Below are positions 34,898 through 44,414 of a stretch of DNA of 64,000 nt, one piece after another. Every line of letters starts with the position of its first letter. The first letter of the stretch is position 1. The stretch spans positions 62,001 through 126,000 of the forward strand of contig NZ_JAQPCG010000006.1 in the NCBI RefSeq assembly GCF_028464145.1. The letters are read 5' to 3'. The position numbers were made by a program, and so were the translations under genes. The notes under the pieces were generated by a model. The model ran no database searches, had not been told where the DNA came from, and saw only the letters and a program-made list of their open reading frames with translations. The DNA is from Maribacter sp. PR1. Lineage in GTDB: Bacteria > Bacteroidota > Bacteroidia > Flavobacteriales > Flavobacteriaceae.

Positions 34898-36118
34898 ATG
34901 GGTCATAAAGAAGCAAACGATTTACAGGATTTACAATACTTTGGAGAATACGGTGGAGTAAATCCCTCTATTTCAGATTCTTCAACGTATACGTTCCTTT
35001 CCGCAAAAACGATGTTCGATACCTTTGAAGGTAATACAGAAGGCTGTTATTTGTATAGTCGACACTCCTCACCTTCCAACTTATACTTAGGGGAAGCTTT
35101 GGCGGCCTTGGAGGGAACAGAAACAGCAAACGTTACAGCTAGCGGAATGGGAGCCATTACGGCTGTTATCCTTCAACTATGTGATACCGGTGACCACATA
35201 ATCAGTAGTAGAACCATTTATGGGGGCACCTACGCCTTTATGAAGAACTTTTTAAAGAAGTTCGATATACATATCTCCTTTTTGGACATTACTGATTTGG
35301 ATGCAGTGGCACATGCGATGACTTCAAAGACCAAAATGATTTATTGCGAAAGTGTAAGTAACCCATTGCTAGAGGTTGCCGATATTTCCGCTCTTGCCAA
35401 GATTGCCAAGAATAACAATATACCTCTGGTAGTAGACAATACCTTTTCGCCTCTTTCTATTACCCCGGCCAAATTGGGTGCGGATATTATCATCCACAGT
35501 CTTACCAAATTTATAAACGGATCCAGCGATTGTGTGGCTGGCGCGGTATGCGGCACCAAGGAGTTTTGTTTAAGCTTAAAGGATGTCAATAATGGGGCTG
35601 GAATGTTATTAGGTAGTACTTTGGATAGTTTGCGTGGTGCATCCATTTTAAAGAATATGCGCACTTTGCACATTCGCGTAAAAAAACATAGCGAAAATGC
35701 TCAGTTTTTAGCAGAAAAGTTCGAACAAGATGGGCTAAGGGTTGTATATCCCGGATTACCCTCCCACCCCGGTCACTTAATTATGGAGGACCAAATGAAT
35801 CCACAGTATGGCTATGGCGGACTTTTAACTATAGATGTTGGGTCTTTAGAAAATGCAAACGCTTTAATGGAAATGATGCAAGACAAGAAACTTGGTTATT
35901 TGGCCGTCAGTTTGGGGTTCTATAAGACACTTTTCAGTGCTCCAGGTACTTCTACCTCTTCTGAAATACCTTTGGAAGAACAAACAGAAATGGGATTAGG
36001 TGGTGGTTTAATTCGTTTCTCAATTGGACTGGATAACGACATTGAGAGAACTTATGAATTAATGAAAAGGTGCATGCTCGATTTAAAAATTCTGACAACT
36101 GATGCGTTAAATACATAA
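34898..36118 (+). CDS. Cys/Met-metabolism PLP enzyme, methionine gamma-lyase-like
   Basis: Fold-type I PLP enzyme of the trans-sulfuration family. The open frame begins at 34868, but the ATG at 34898 (MGHKEANDLQDLQYFGEYGG) gives a family-like N-terminus, 406 aa. Motifs: YLYSRHSSPSNLYLGEALA, TASGMGAITAVILQL, RTIYGGTYAFM, VDNTFSPLSITPAKLGADI and the PLP-lysine IIHSLTKFINGSSD near residue 204. The most likely reaction is cleavage of methionine to methanethiol, 2-oxobutyrate and ammonia; cystathionine or homocysteine lyase activity cannot be excluded. It is divergent from an Lrp regulator and followed by an NhaC-type antiporter after 69 bp. Confidence 0.85.
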   Translation: MGHKEANDLQDLQYFGEYGGVNPSISDSSTYTFLSAKTMFDTFEGNTEGCYLYSRHSSPSNLYLGEALAALEGTETANVTASGMGAITAVILQLCDTGDHIISSRTIYGGTYAFMKNFLKKFDIHISFLDITDLDAVAHAMTSKTKMIYCESVSNPLLEVADISALAKIAKNNNIPLVVDNTFSPLSITPAKLGADIIIHSLTKFINGSSDCVAGAVCGTKEFCLSLKDVNNGAGMLLGSTLDSLRGASILKNMRTLHIRVKKHSENAQFLAEKFEQDGLRVVYPGLPSHPGHLIMEDQMNPQYGYGGLLTIDVGSLENANALMEMMQDKKLGYLAVSLGFYKTLFSAPGTSTSSEIPLEEQTEMGLGGGLIRFSIGLDNDIERTYELMKRCMLDLKILTTDALNT

Positions 36119-36187
36119 CGAGGCATTAGGTCAGTTGCACAGCATTATCATAAATCGTAATATTACGGCCAACCAAACCAAAAATCA

Positions 36188-37681
36188 ATGGCGAAACAGA
36201 ATTCCAATAAGCATAGGGAGAATGAAAATATTGTTGAAAATAGAGAGCTTAATATTTGGGAGGCCTTAATACCGGTAATTGCCCTAGTATGCATGTTGGC
36301 CTATAACGTATACGTCTTTGGGGATGATGCCCTTAGCGGGTCTAATCAATTTATTTTATTGTTGGGTGGAGCTGTTGCAGCCATCGTAGGATTTTTAAAC
36401 AAAGTATCCTATAAGCAAATGATTGCAGAGGTAGCAGAAAACGTGAAATCTACAACGGGTGCCTTACTTATTCTCTTAATGGTAGGGGCTTTGGCCGGCA
36501 CTTGGCTTATTAGCGGGATAATTCCTGCAATGATATACTACGGTTTGCAAATTTTGAATCCAACCATTTTTCTAGCTGCATGTGTGATTATATGTGCCAT
36601 CATATCGATTGCAACGGGTAGTAGTTGGACAACAGCGGCCACAGTAGGCATTGCACTAATTGGTATTGGAGATGCTTTAGGGATATCTCTTGGAATGACC
36701 GCAGGTGCAGTTCTCTCTGGCGCCTATTTTGGGGACAAACTTTCCCCTTTAAGTGATACAACTAATTTGGCTCCGGCCATGGCAGGTGGGGAGCTTTTTA
36801 GCCATATTAAGTATATGTTATGGACTACCATACCTACCATCACAGTAACGTTAGTGGTATTTATAATTATTGGTCTTAATCTTGAAACCAATGGAGAAGC
36901 GGATATTGACACCCTATTATCTTCTATTGAAGAGTCTTTCAATATCAATGGATGGTTATTTATTGTTCCATTGGTAGTGATCGCCCTAATCGTAAAAAAA
37001 ACTCCACCACTTGCCGCATTGTTAATTGGAACTTTACTTGGGGCCGTTTTCGCATTAATTTTTCAACCAGGAGTTGTTGCAGGGATTACAGGGAACACTG
37101 CCCTTAATTTTGAGTCGGCCTACAAAGGCGTTTTAAAAGCAATCACCGTCAATACTTCTATTCCAACCGATAATGAAGCGCTGAACGATTTGTTTATGGC
37201 GAAGGGAATGGCAGGAATGTTAGGAACTATTTGGTTAATCGTTTGCGCCATGGTATTTGGTGGAATCATGGATGGCATAGGGGCACTTTCTAGAATTAGC
37301 AGTGCGCTTTTAAGTCTTGCTAAAACAACTTTTGGTCTTTTTGCCAGTACCGTAGCTAGTTGCCTGGCATTGAACGTCACGGCTTCTGACCAATATTTGG
37401 CTATAGTAGTGCCGGGTAAAATGTTTTCCAAAGCCTATTCGGATAAAGGTTTGGCACCAGAAAATTTGAGTCGTACCTTAGAGGATTCTGGTACGGTTAC
37501 CTCTGTATTGGTCCCTTGGAATACCTGTGGAGCTTACCACAGCGGTGTTTTGGGAGTAGGCGTTGGTGAATATTTCATGTATGCGATTTTCAACTGGCTT
37601 AGCCCGATCATGACACTAATTTTTGCGGGTCTCGGCATTAAAATTAAACAATTGGTAACTGCAAGCACAGTAGAAGCATAG
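36188..37681 (+). CDS. nhaC: NhaC-family Na+/H+ antiporter
   Basis: Inner-membrane secondary transporter of 497 aa and about 12 membrane segments. The NhaC-type core is visible: ATGSSWTTAATVGIALIGIG, GAVLSGAYFGDKLSPLSDTT and SLALNVTASDQYLAIVVPG-like CLALNVTASDQYLAIVVPG, then LSRTLEDSGTVTSVLVPWNT. The first 20 residues are polar and cytoplasmic. Some NhaC-family proteins exchange organic substrates (for example malate/lactate in MleN). The link with the lyase gene upstream therefore leaves open a role in exporting a product of amino-acid breakdown. Confidence 0.9.
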   Translation: MAKQNSNKHRENENIVENRELNIWEALIPVIALVCMLAYNVYVFGDDALSGSNQFILLLGGAVAAIVGFLNKVSYKQMIAEVAENVKSTTGALLILLMVGALAGTWLISGIIPAMIYYGLQILNPTIFLAACVIICAIISIATGSSWTTAATVGIALIGIGDALGISLGMTAGAVLSGAYFGDKLSPLSDTTNLAPAMAGGELFSHIKYMLWTTIPTITVTLVVFIIIGLNLETNGEADIDTLLSSIEESFNINGWLFIVPLVVIALIVKKTPPLAALLIGTLLGAVFALIFQPGVVAGITGNTALNFESAYKGVLKAITVNTSIPTDNEALNDLFMAKGMAGMLGTIWLIVCAMVFGGIMDGIGALSRISSALLSLAKTTFGLFASTVASCLALNVTASDQYLAIVVPGKMFSKAYSDKGLAPENLSRTLEDSGTVTSVLVPWNTCGAYHSGVLGVGVGEYFMYAIFNWLSPIMTLIFAGLGIKIKQLVTASTVEA

Positions 37682-37792
37682 TTCCCGGTTTATTCTTGTT
37701 CCAATAAATAATTTCTTTGCTGTTTTTAAGCGTTTCCCTTAGTTATCATTGCTATATTTTATAATTTCACAATCCATTTAAAAAAATTAGAT

Positions 37793-38299
37793 ATGGCCAC
37801 CGTTACATTAAAAGGAAGTGAGATACATACTTTAGGAAGTTTACCAAATACAGGTAGTAAAGCTCCCGAATTCCAATTGACAAAAAATGATTTGTCTTCC
37901 GTTAATCTTTCAGACTACGAAGGTTCCAGATTGGTTTTGAATATATTCCCAAGTGTGGACACAGGAACTTGTGCACAATCCGTTAGGCAGTTCAATGAAG
38001 AAGCAGCGGAATTGGATAACACGATAGTCCTATGTATTTCTAAAGACTTACCATTCGCCCAGGCTCGTTTTTGTGGAGCCGAAGGAATAGAGAATGTAGA
38101 GTTATTGTCCGATTTTAGGGACGGTAATTTTGGAAGAGCTTACAATTTGGAATTTAAGGATGGTCCATTGGCCTCTCTTCATTCTAGAGCTGTTGTGGTT
38201 TTGGATGAAAATGCAAACGTACTATATACAGAACAAGTTCCAGAAACTGTTGATGAACCCAATTACAAAGCTGCTCTTGAGGCTTTAATGGATTCTTAA
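37793..38299 (+). CDS. tpx: Thiol peroxidase (Tpx-type peroxiredoxin)
   Basis: Atypical 2-Cys peroxiredoxin of 168 aa that reduces hydroperoxides with electrons from thioredoxin. Peroxidatic Cys60 is in SVDTGTCAQSVRQFNEEA and resolving Cys94 in AQARFCGAEGIENV, the spacing characteristic of Tpx. The start MATVTLKGSEIHTLG is the standard one. dgkA follows after 10 bp, so the two are probably co-transcribed. Confidence 0.96.
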   Translation: MATVTLKGSEIHTLGSLPNTGSKAPEFQLTKNDLSSVNLSDYEGSRLVLNIFPSVDTGTCAQSVRQFNEEAAELDNTIVLCISKDLPFAQARFCGAEGIENVELLSDFRDGNFGRAYNLEFKDGPLASLHSRAVVVLDENANVLYTEQVPETVDEPNYKAALEALMDS

Positions 38300-38309
38300 A
38301 TCCAAGATA

Positions 38310-38675
38310 ATGCCAAAAGAATCTTTTCTGGTAAACAGAATTAAAAGTGTTGGATTTGCCATTCGTGGTGCCATTTTATTGGTCAAATCAGAAGCGAGTA
38401 TAAAGATACAGGTATTTATCACCATAATTATGACCGCTGCCGGTTTCTATTTTGAAATATCCAATACCGAGTGGATTTTGCAGATATTCGCTATAGCCTT
38501 GGTTCTAGGTATCGAGGGTATGAATACCGCTGTTGAAAAACTATCGGATTACGTTCAACCTGAGTTTGACAAAAAGATAGGTGTCATAAAGGATATATCG
38601 GCAGGTGCCGTGATGCTCGTTTCCATAGCCTCCAGTATCATAGGCTGTATTATCTATTTCCCAAAAATATTTTAA
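38310..38675 (+). CDS. dgkA: Diacylglycerol/undecaprenol kinase family protein
   Basis: A 121-aa membrane kinase with three membrane segments, phosphorylating a membrane lipid alcohol (undecaprenol in many bacteria). The DgkA signature GIEGMNTAVEKLSDYV with its catalytic Glu is near residues 70-85. The amphipathic N-terminus NRIKSVGFAIRGAILLVKSE followed by ASIKIQ is also typical. It follows tpx by 10 bp. Confidence 0.92.
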   Translation: MPKESFLVNRIKSVGFAIRGAILLVKSEASIKIQVFITIIMTAAGFYFEISNTEWILQIFAIALVLGIEGMNTAVEKLSDYVQPEFDKKIGVIKDISAGAVMLVSIASSIIGCIIYFPKIF

Positions 38676-38709
38676 AAATATTAGCAAGATGGCTTAGGGT
38701 GTAAATTTG

Positions 38710-38717
38710 TATTTTTG
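38710..38717 (+). promoter_or_regulatory. -7 promoter element before ftsK
   Basis: TATTTTTG (consensus TAnnTTTG), followed by CCCCC, lies 19 nt upstream of the ftsK ATG at 38737. A second match, TAAATTTG, overlaps immediately upstream (38702-38709). It explains why the frame open from 38707 should not be used as the start. Confidence 0.55.
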
Positions 38718-38736
38718 CCCCCAGAATATAGTTTAC

Positions 38737-41118
38737 ATGGCAAAAAAGGCATCCAAATCAAGGCCGAAGGCAAAATCTACCAAAAAGAAAAATCCACTTA
38801 GGATATCCAAACAAAATAAGATAATCCTAGGAAGCCTCTTAATTCTATTCAGTATTGCCCTATTTTTCTCTTTCGTATCTTTTTATTTCACTTGGGAACA
38901 TGACCAAAGTTTACTTTCCGAATTTAAAGACAGAAATGAGGAAGCTAAAAATCTTCTAAATAAATTTGGGGCCAGTATAAGTCATTTCTTTGTTTATAAA
39001 GGGTTTGGTATATCCACCTTAATTATACCCTTTTTATTATGCCTTTCGGGCATTTATATGTTTTTAGGACTTAACAAAAAAGGCTTGTTGAACAAGTGGA
39101 TTTGGGGTCTTCTCTTTTTAATTTGGTTTTCTATAGCATTTGGTTTCTTCGCTACGGAAAGTCCATTGTTAGGGGGGCTTGTAGGTTATGAGATGAACGA
39201 TTTTTTACAAGATTATACCGGTAAGATTGGTGTATTGTTATTACTTCTTTTTGGATTGGTATTTATTATGGTTCGTCTTTTCAACCTAACGCCCGAAGGA
39301 GTTGCAGCCTATTTTAAATCCAAGAGAAACGAACTTTCTGCCGATTTTAAGAATACCAAAAGTGATAAAGGTTCGGATAACCCCGAAGAAATAACCAAAA
39401 GTGGAGAAGATGAGGAGCCTGTCATTATAGATACGTATACACATAAAGAGGAAATACCACATTTAAATAAAGAAACCGATAAGAAAGAATTGGAGGTTAC
39501 AGTTCCAGAGAATCTGGAAGAAGAACAATTGGCCATGGAAGTGGAACAAATTGTAGAGGAACCAGAAGAGGTAGATGTATTGGCCAATAAATTAGTAGAT
39601 GATTTTGGGGAGTTTGACCCTACCCTTGAATTGGGGAACTATAAATTTCCGACCATTGATTTATTGGATGCACATGGAGTTACGGGAGGTATTACCATAA
39701 ACCAGGAGGAATTAGAGGAGAACAAGAACAAAATTGTCGACACCCTTAAAAACTATAAAATTGGAATTGCCCAAATAAAGGCAACCATTGGACCCACGGT
39801 TACCCTTTACGAAATAGTTCCAGAAGCAGGAATTAGAATTTCCAAAATAAAAAATTTAGAGGATGACATTGCACTATCCCTCGCGGCATTGGGAATAAGG
39901 ATAATCGCTCCCATTCCAGGAAAAGGTACAATAGGTATAGAGGTTCCAAATAAAAATGCAACAATAGTATCCATGAGATCCGTAATTGCTTCTAGTAAGT
40001 TTCAAAAAGCGGAAATGGAACTTCCCATAGCCTTTGGTAAAACTATTAGCAATGAAACGTTTGTGGTGGACTTGGCAAAAATGCCACACCTCTTAATGGC
40101 CGGCGCTACGGGCCAGGGGAAATCAGTTGGTTTAAATGCTGTTCTAACATCACTACTATATAAAAAGCATCCGGCTGAGGTAAAATTCATTTTGGTCGAC
40201 CCTAAAAAAGTGGAGCTTACACTTTATAATAAAATAGAGCGACATTTCCTCGCGAAACTACCAGATTCTGAAGAAGCCATAATAACGGACAATACCAAGG
40301 TGATAAATACTTTGAATTCCCTCTGTATTGAAATGGACAATAGGTACGAACTTCTAAAACTAGCTATGGTTAGGAACTTGAAGGAATATAACACCAAGTT
40401 CAAGGCCAGAAAACTGAACCCAAATGATGGTCACAAATTCTTGCCGTATATCGTCCTAGTTATTGATGAATTTGCGGACTTGATTATGACGGCAGGAAAA
40501 GAAGTTGAAACCCCAATCGCAAGGTTGGCACAATTGGCAAGAGCAATTGGTATACATTTAATTGTAGCCACACAAAGACCATCTGTAAATGTAATTACAG
40601 GTATAATAAAAGCGAACTTCCCAGCTCGTATTGCCTTTCGAGTAACCTCAAAGATTGATTCCAGAACCATTTTGGATGCCCAAGGCGCAGATCAACTCAT
40701 AGGACGAGGAGATATGCTATATACTCAGGGCAATGATGTTACACGTATACAATGTGCTTTTGTGGATACACCAGAAGTAGCAAAAATAACCGAATATATT
40801 GGTTCGCAACGTGCTTATCCAGAAGCACATGAACTGCCAGAATATGTTGGTGAAGACTCTGGCACGAGTGTTGATTATGATATAGCCGACAGGGATAAAA
40901 TGTTCCGGGAAGCCGCTGAAGTAATTGTAACTGCTCAGCAAGGTTCAGCCTCGCTTATCCAACGAAAATTAAAACTAGGCTATAACCGAGCAGGAAGAAT
41001 TATTGATCAGTTGGAAGCCGCCGGTATCGTTGGACCATTTGAAGGAAGTAAGGCTAGACAGGTTCTAGTTACAGATTTGGTTGCCCTTGATCAATTATTG
41101 GAAAACGAAATAAAATAA
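38737..41118 (+). CDS. ftsK: DNA translocase FtsK
   Basis: Septal DNA pump that resolves chromosome termini at division. The ATG at 38737 (MAKKASKSRPKAKSTKKK) is chosen over the 30-nt longer frame because the promoter box lies in that extension. About 793 aa: basic N-terminus, four membrane segments (about 35-210), an acidic linker (about 215-300), the alpha/beta ATPase with Walker A GATGQGKSVGLNAVL near 455 and Walker B VLVIDEFADLI near 575, and the C-terminal gamma winged helix (ASLIQRKLKLGYNRAGRI). First gene of the ftsK-lolA-lptF-ribB block. Confidence 0.97.
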   Translation: MAKKASKSRPKAKSTKKKNPLRISKQNKIILGSLLILFSIALFFSFVSFYFTWEHDQSLLSEFKDRNEEAKNLLNKFGASISHFFVYKGFGISTLIIPFLLCLSGIYMFLGLNKKGLLNKWIWGLLFLIWFSIAFGFFATESPLLGGLVGYEMNDFLQDYTGKIGVLLLLLFGLVFIMVRLFNLTPEGVAAYFKSKRNELSADFKNTKSDKGSDNPEEITKSGEDEEPVIIDTYTHKEEIPHLNKETDKKELEVTVPENLEEEQLAMEVEQIVEEPEEVDVLANKLVDDFGEFDPTLELGNYKFPTIDLLDAHGVTGGITINQEELEENKNKIVDTLKNYKIGIAQIKATIGPTVTLYEIVPEAGIRISKIKNLEDDIALSLAALGIRIIAPIPGKGTIGIEVPNKNATIVSMRSVIASSKFQKAEMELPIAFGKTISNETFVVDLAKMPHLLMAGATGQGKSVGLNAVLTSLLYKKHPAEVKFILVDPKKVELTLYNKIERHFLAKLPDSEEAIITDNTKVINTLNSLCIEMDNRYELLKLAMVRNLKEYNTKFKARKLNPNDGHKFLPYIVLVIDEFADLIMTAGKEVETPIARLAQLARAIGIHLIVATQRPSVNVITGIIKANFPARIAFRVTSKIDSRTILDAQGADQLIGRGDMLYTQGNDVTRIQCAFVDTPEVAKITEYIGSQRAYPEAHELPEYVGEDSGTSVDYDIADRDKMFREAAEVIVTAQQGSASLIQRKLKLGYNRAGRIIDQLEAAGIVGPFEGSKARQVLVTDLVALDQLLENEIK

Positions 41119-41121
41119 AAA

Positions 41122-41766
41122 ATGAAAAAAGTACTATTAATATTAGCAATTGTTTTGTCGGGGAATGCCTTAAGAGCGCAAACACCAGAAAAGGCCAAAG
41201 CCCTATTGGATGAAGTTTATAACAAAGTAAAGAGTTATGACAACATTTTTGTAGATTTTAAGTTTGATCTCAAAAATACTGAGGCAGGCATAAATCAAGA
41301 AACTAGAGGGGATGTGACCTTGGCGGGAGAAAAATATGTTTTTAACTATTTAGGTTCCAAACAGCTTTTTGATGGAAATAAGGTTTACACGATAGTTCCA
41401 GAGAATGAGGAAGTAACTATTGAAGATCAGTCGGAAGATGAAAATGCTATGACCCCTTCAAAAATGTTGACATTCTATAAAGAAGGACATAACTACGAAT
41501 GGGATATACTTCAAGATGTTCAGGGAAGAAAAATTCAGTATGTAAAATTAACTCCGATAGATTCAAATACAGAAATTAAGTCTCGTTTGTTGGGTATAGA
41601 TATGGGCACTAAGCATATTTATCGACTCATTGAAACTGGAAAGAACGGAACAAAGACAACGATAACTGTTAATTCTTTTAAAACCGACCAATCTTTATCC
41701 TCAACCTTATTTACTTTTGATGAGGCGAAATATAAAGACGAAGGTTACTACATCTTAAGAAATTGA
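41122..41766 (+). CDS. lolA: LolA-type outer-membrane lipoprotein carrier
   Basis: Periplasmic carrier that takes lipoproteins from the inner membrane to the outer membrane. 214 aa with a signal peptide (MKKVLLILAIVLSGNALR-AQ). The open hydrophobic half-barrel is visible as alternating strands: IFVDFKFDLKNTEAGINQ, TRGDVTLAGEKYVFNYLGSK, QLFDGNKVYTIVPENEEV and TTITVNSFKTDQSLSSTLF. It begins 3 bp after ftsK and ends 4 bp before the LptF/G gene. It is somewhat longer than proteobacterial LolA but normal for this phylum. Confidence 0.92.
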   Translation: MKKVLLILAIVLSGNALRAQTPEKAKALLDEVYNKVKSYDNIFVDFKFDLKNTEAGINQETRGDVTLAGEKYVFNYLGSKQLFDGNKVYTIVPENEEVTIEDQSEDENAMTPSKMLTFYKEGHNYEWDILQDVQGRKIQYVKLTPIDSNTEIKSRLLGIDMGTKHIYRLIETGKNGTKTTITVNSFKTDQSLSSTLFTFDEAKYKDEGYYILRN

Positions 41767-41770
41767 TCAT

Positions 41771-43282
41771 TTGAGAATTCTAGACCGGTATATATTAACT
41801 AGGTTCACCTTTAATTTTGTCAGTTCGTTTGTAATATTGATGTTCATCTTCATTTTTCAAACGATTTGGCTTTTTATAGATGATTTGGCCGGCAAAGGTT
41901 TAGATATCATTATTATTGGAAAGTTTCTTTTCTATTTAATGCCGGACTTGACTGAAAAGGTTCTGCCCCTAACCGTGTTACTATCGTCAATCCTTACCTT
42001 TGGTTCTTTCGCAGAAAACTATGAGTTCGCGGCAATGAAGGCGTCGGGTATCTCCTTGCAAAGAGCTATGCTTAGCCTTATCGTATTTGTGGTACTTCTT
42101 GGTGGGGTTACTTTCTTTTTTGCCAATTCAATTATCCCACTATCCCAAAGAAAAATTTACAACCTTAGAAAGAATATTGCTAAAGTAAAACCAGCTGCCG
42201 TGGTAGCCGAGGGTGTATTTAGTGATTTCGAAGGTATGAATATCAAGGTTGATGAAAAATATGGGGATAACGACAGGTACTTGAAGAATGTAATTATTCA
42301 TCAAAAGAATAATCAAAGTAAAAATAATGTCGTTATTAAATCCAAACAAGGAGAGCTGGTAAGTAGTGAAGATTCGGACATTGTTCAACTAATACTTACT
42401 GACGGACATTACTACGATGATATTGAATCTAAAAAGAACAAGTTAAAATATCCTCATGCAAAAGCCGATTTCGACACCTATATAATGAATATAGAAATAC
42501 CTGAATTGAATAATGAAGACTTAGAGGCCGAGCGGGACATCAGCACTGATAAGATGAAAAACATATCTCGTTTGAAAAAGGATATCGACTCTCTAAAAGA
42601 TGATAATTATAGGATTGTAAGGGCGTTTTCCAAAAGTATTAGCAACCGTATAGGAATGTTTCAACCATTGGATCCCAATGACACAACAGAAACAAGAACC
42701 TCACTTCAAAGAAAACAAGACTCGATAAGGCAAATTAAACTGGACCTTTTGAGGAAAAATCCAGCTAGGCAAGACTCCATAAAGCAGGACTTAATTTATT
42801 TATTCCCTGAATATTTAAAAGTGCAGGTAATTAATTCTGCGAAGAATGCAACTACAAATATTCTAAATTCGGTTAGGGGCAAAAAGGAAGAAATGCAGAA
42901 ACGATATAAAATTTATAACATGCATATCCTGTCCATGCATAATAAATATGCTCTAGCATTCTCCTGTATTATATTATTCTTTGTTGGGGCTCCACTTGGA
43001 GCTATTATAAGAAAAGGAGGACTTGGTCTTCCTATGGTAATTGCAATTGTCTTATTTTTGGTCTATTATTTTATCGGAGTTTTTGCTGGAAATTATGCCA
43101 AAGAAGGGAATATTCATCCCATGCTAGGAGCTTGGCTCTCCACATTAATTATGTTACCCTTAAGTGTTTTCTTGACAAAAAGGGCAACAGAAGATAAAGG
43201 GTTGATGAGTTTTGGAGTGGTAACCGATTTTTTCAAGAATTTAGTTAAGAAAAAAAGTAAAAATGAAGATGATGACAGCTAA
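41771..43282 (+). CDS. LptF/LptG family LPS export permease
   Basis: Inner-membrane permease subunit of the Lpt machine that extracts lipopolysaccharide. 503 aa. The N-terminus MRILDRYILTRFTFNFVSSF with two to three membrane segments (to about 120) is typical, then a long periplasmic beta region (130-390) and three C-terminal membrane segments (NKYALAFSCIILFFVGAPLG, GGLGLPMVIAIVLFLVYYF). The start is a TTG at 41771, 4 bp after lolA; no ATG is available before the first membrane segment. A charged stretch at about 240-330 is longer than in E. coli LptF. The gene overlaps ribB by 20 bp. F and G cannot be separated by eye. Confidence 0.9.
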   Translation: MRILDRYILTRFTFNFVSSFVILMFIFIFQTIWLFIDDLAGKGLDIIIIGKFLFYLMPDLTEKVLPLTVLLSSILTFGSFAENYEFAAMKASGISLQRAMLSLIVFVVLLGGVTFFFANSIIPLSQRKIYNLRKNIAKVKPAAVVAEGVFSDFEGMNIKVDEKYGDNDRYLKNVIIHQKNNQSKNNVVIKSKQGELVSSEDSDIVQLILTDGHYYDDIESKKNKLKYPHAKADFDTYIMNIEIPELNNEDLEAERDISTDKMKNISRLKKDIDSLKDDNYRIVRAFSKSISNRIGMFQPLDPNDTTETRTSLQRKQDSIRQIKLDLLRKNPARQDSIKQDLIYLFPEYLKVQVINSAKNATTNILNSVRGKKEEMQKRYKIYNMHILSMHNKYALAFSCIILFFVGAPLGAIIRKGGLGLPMVIAIVLFLVYYFIGVFAGNYAKEGNIHPMLGAWLSTLIMLPLSVFLTKRATEDKGLMSFGVVTDFFKNLVKKKSKNEDDDS

Positions 43283-44414
43283 TACAGTGGACCAAATTCA
43301 ACTTAACACTATTGAGGAAGCAATTGAGGACATTCGCCATGGGAAGGTGATTATAGTTGTAGATGATGAAAACAGAGAAAACGAGGGTGATTTTTTAGCT
43401 GCTGCAGAACTTGCAACACCTGAAACCATTAATTTTATGGCAACCCACGGAAGAGGACTTATATGCGCACCATTAACCGAAGGTAGATGTGAACATCTAG
43501 GACTTCAACGTATGGTAAACAATAATACGGACCCTCTGGAGACAGCTTTTACGGTTTCTATAGACTTAAGGGGGCAAGGGGTAACAACCGGTATATCTGC
43601 TTCCGATAGATCAAAGACTGTTTGTGCACTTACAGATGACAACATTAAGCCTCATGATTTTGCCAGGCCAGGACATATCTTTCCGTTGGTTGCAAAGGAA
43701 GGCGGTGTTCTCAGAAGAACTGGTCATACCGAAGCTGCCATTGATTTCGCAAGACTAGCAGGTTTAAAACCAGCCGGTGTAATAGTAGAAATCATGAATG
43801 AGGATGGTAGTATGGCAAGACTACCGGAATTAGTTGACGTAGCTAAGAGATTTGACCTTAAGATAGTCTCCATCGAAGATTTGGTAGCCTATAGAATGGA
43901 GCATGACAGTCTTATTCATAAAGAATTGGATTTTGATATAAAAACAAGGTTTGGGGATTATAGGATACATGCCTACAAACAAACCACGAATAACCATATC
44001 CATATTGCTTTGACCAAAGGCTCTTGGAGTTTTGGAGACAATATCCTAACCAGAATTAATTCTACACTAGTAAATAATGATCTTCTAGGAACCTTGACCA
44101 ATAGTGTAGACTCCCAACTGGAAAATATGTTCAATGCCATAAACGAAGAAGGTAAGGGCGCCATTGTCTTTATTAATCAAGATTTGGAGTCCTTGAATCT
44201 ACTTTCCAGACTTTCGGAACTAAAAGAACTCCAAAATAAGGGAATTTATAAAGCACCGAAAATAGAGATGGATTCAAAGGATTTCGGAATTGGCGCACAA
44301 ATACTCCATGATTTGGATATATCTAAAATGCGTTTACTTACCAATAGTCAGCAATCCAAAAGGGTGGGTATTGTAGGTTATGGTCTTGAGATTGTGGAAT
44401 ATGTATCTTATTAG
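43263..44414 (+). CDS. ribB: 3,4-dihydroxy-2-butanone-4-phosphate synthase with degenerate GTP cyclohydrolase II domain
   Basis: Makes the four-carbon precursor of riboflavin from ribulose 5-phosphate. The RibB half (1-210) is complete: VDDENRENEGDFLAAAE, RTGHTEAAIDFARLAG and VIVEIMNEDGSMAR. The second half occupies the place of RibA (GTP cyclohydrolase II), but the zinc-binding and catalytic block, normally with three Cys (consensus GDxxGSxxCDCG), reads NNDLLGTLTNSVDSQLENMF, with no cysteine. The ring-opening activity is therefore almost certainly lost and a separate RibA is expected elsewhere. The start overlaps the LptF/G gene; Met3 or Met4 are alternatives. Its stop abuts the stop of the convergent DegT gene with no gap. 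Confidence 0.93.
   Translation: MKMMTANTVDQIQLNTIEEAIEDIRHGKVIIVVDDENRENEGDFLAAAELATPETINFMATHGRGLICAPLTEGRCEHLGLQRMVNNNTDPLETAFTVSIDLRGQGVTTGISASDRSKTVCALTDDNIKPHDFARPGHIFPLVAKEGGVLRRTGHTEAAIDFARLAGLKPAGVIVEIMNEDGSMARLPELVDVAKRFDLKIVSIEDLVAYRMEHDSLIHKELDFDIKTRFGDYRIHAYKQTTNNHIHIALTKGSWSFGDNILTRINSTLVNNDLLGTLTNSVDSQLENMFNAINEEGKGAIVFINQDLESLNLLSRLSELKELQNKGIYKAPKIEMDSKDFGIGAQILHDLDISKMRLLTNSQQSKRVGIVGYGLEIVEYVSY

Noticed and set aside
36158-36169. Palindrome CGTAATATTACG before nhaC
   Set aside because: Single short A+T-rich palindrome with no second copy and no U-run; not enough to call an operator or terminator.
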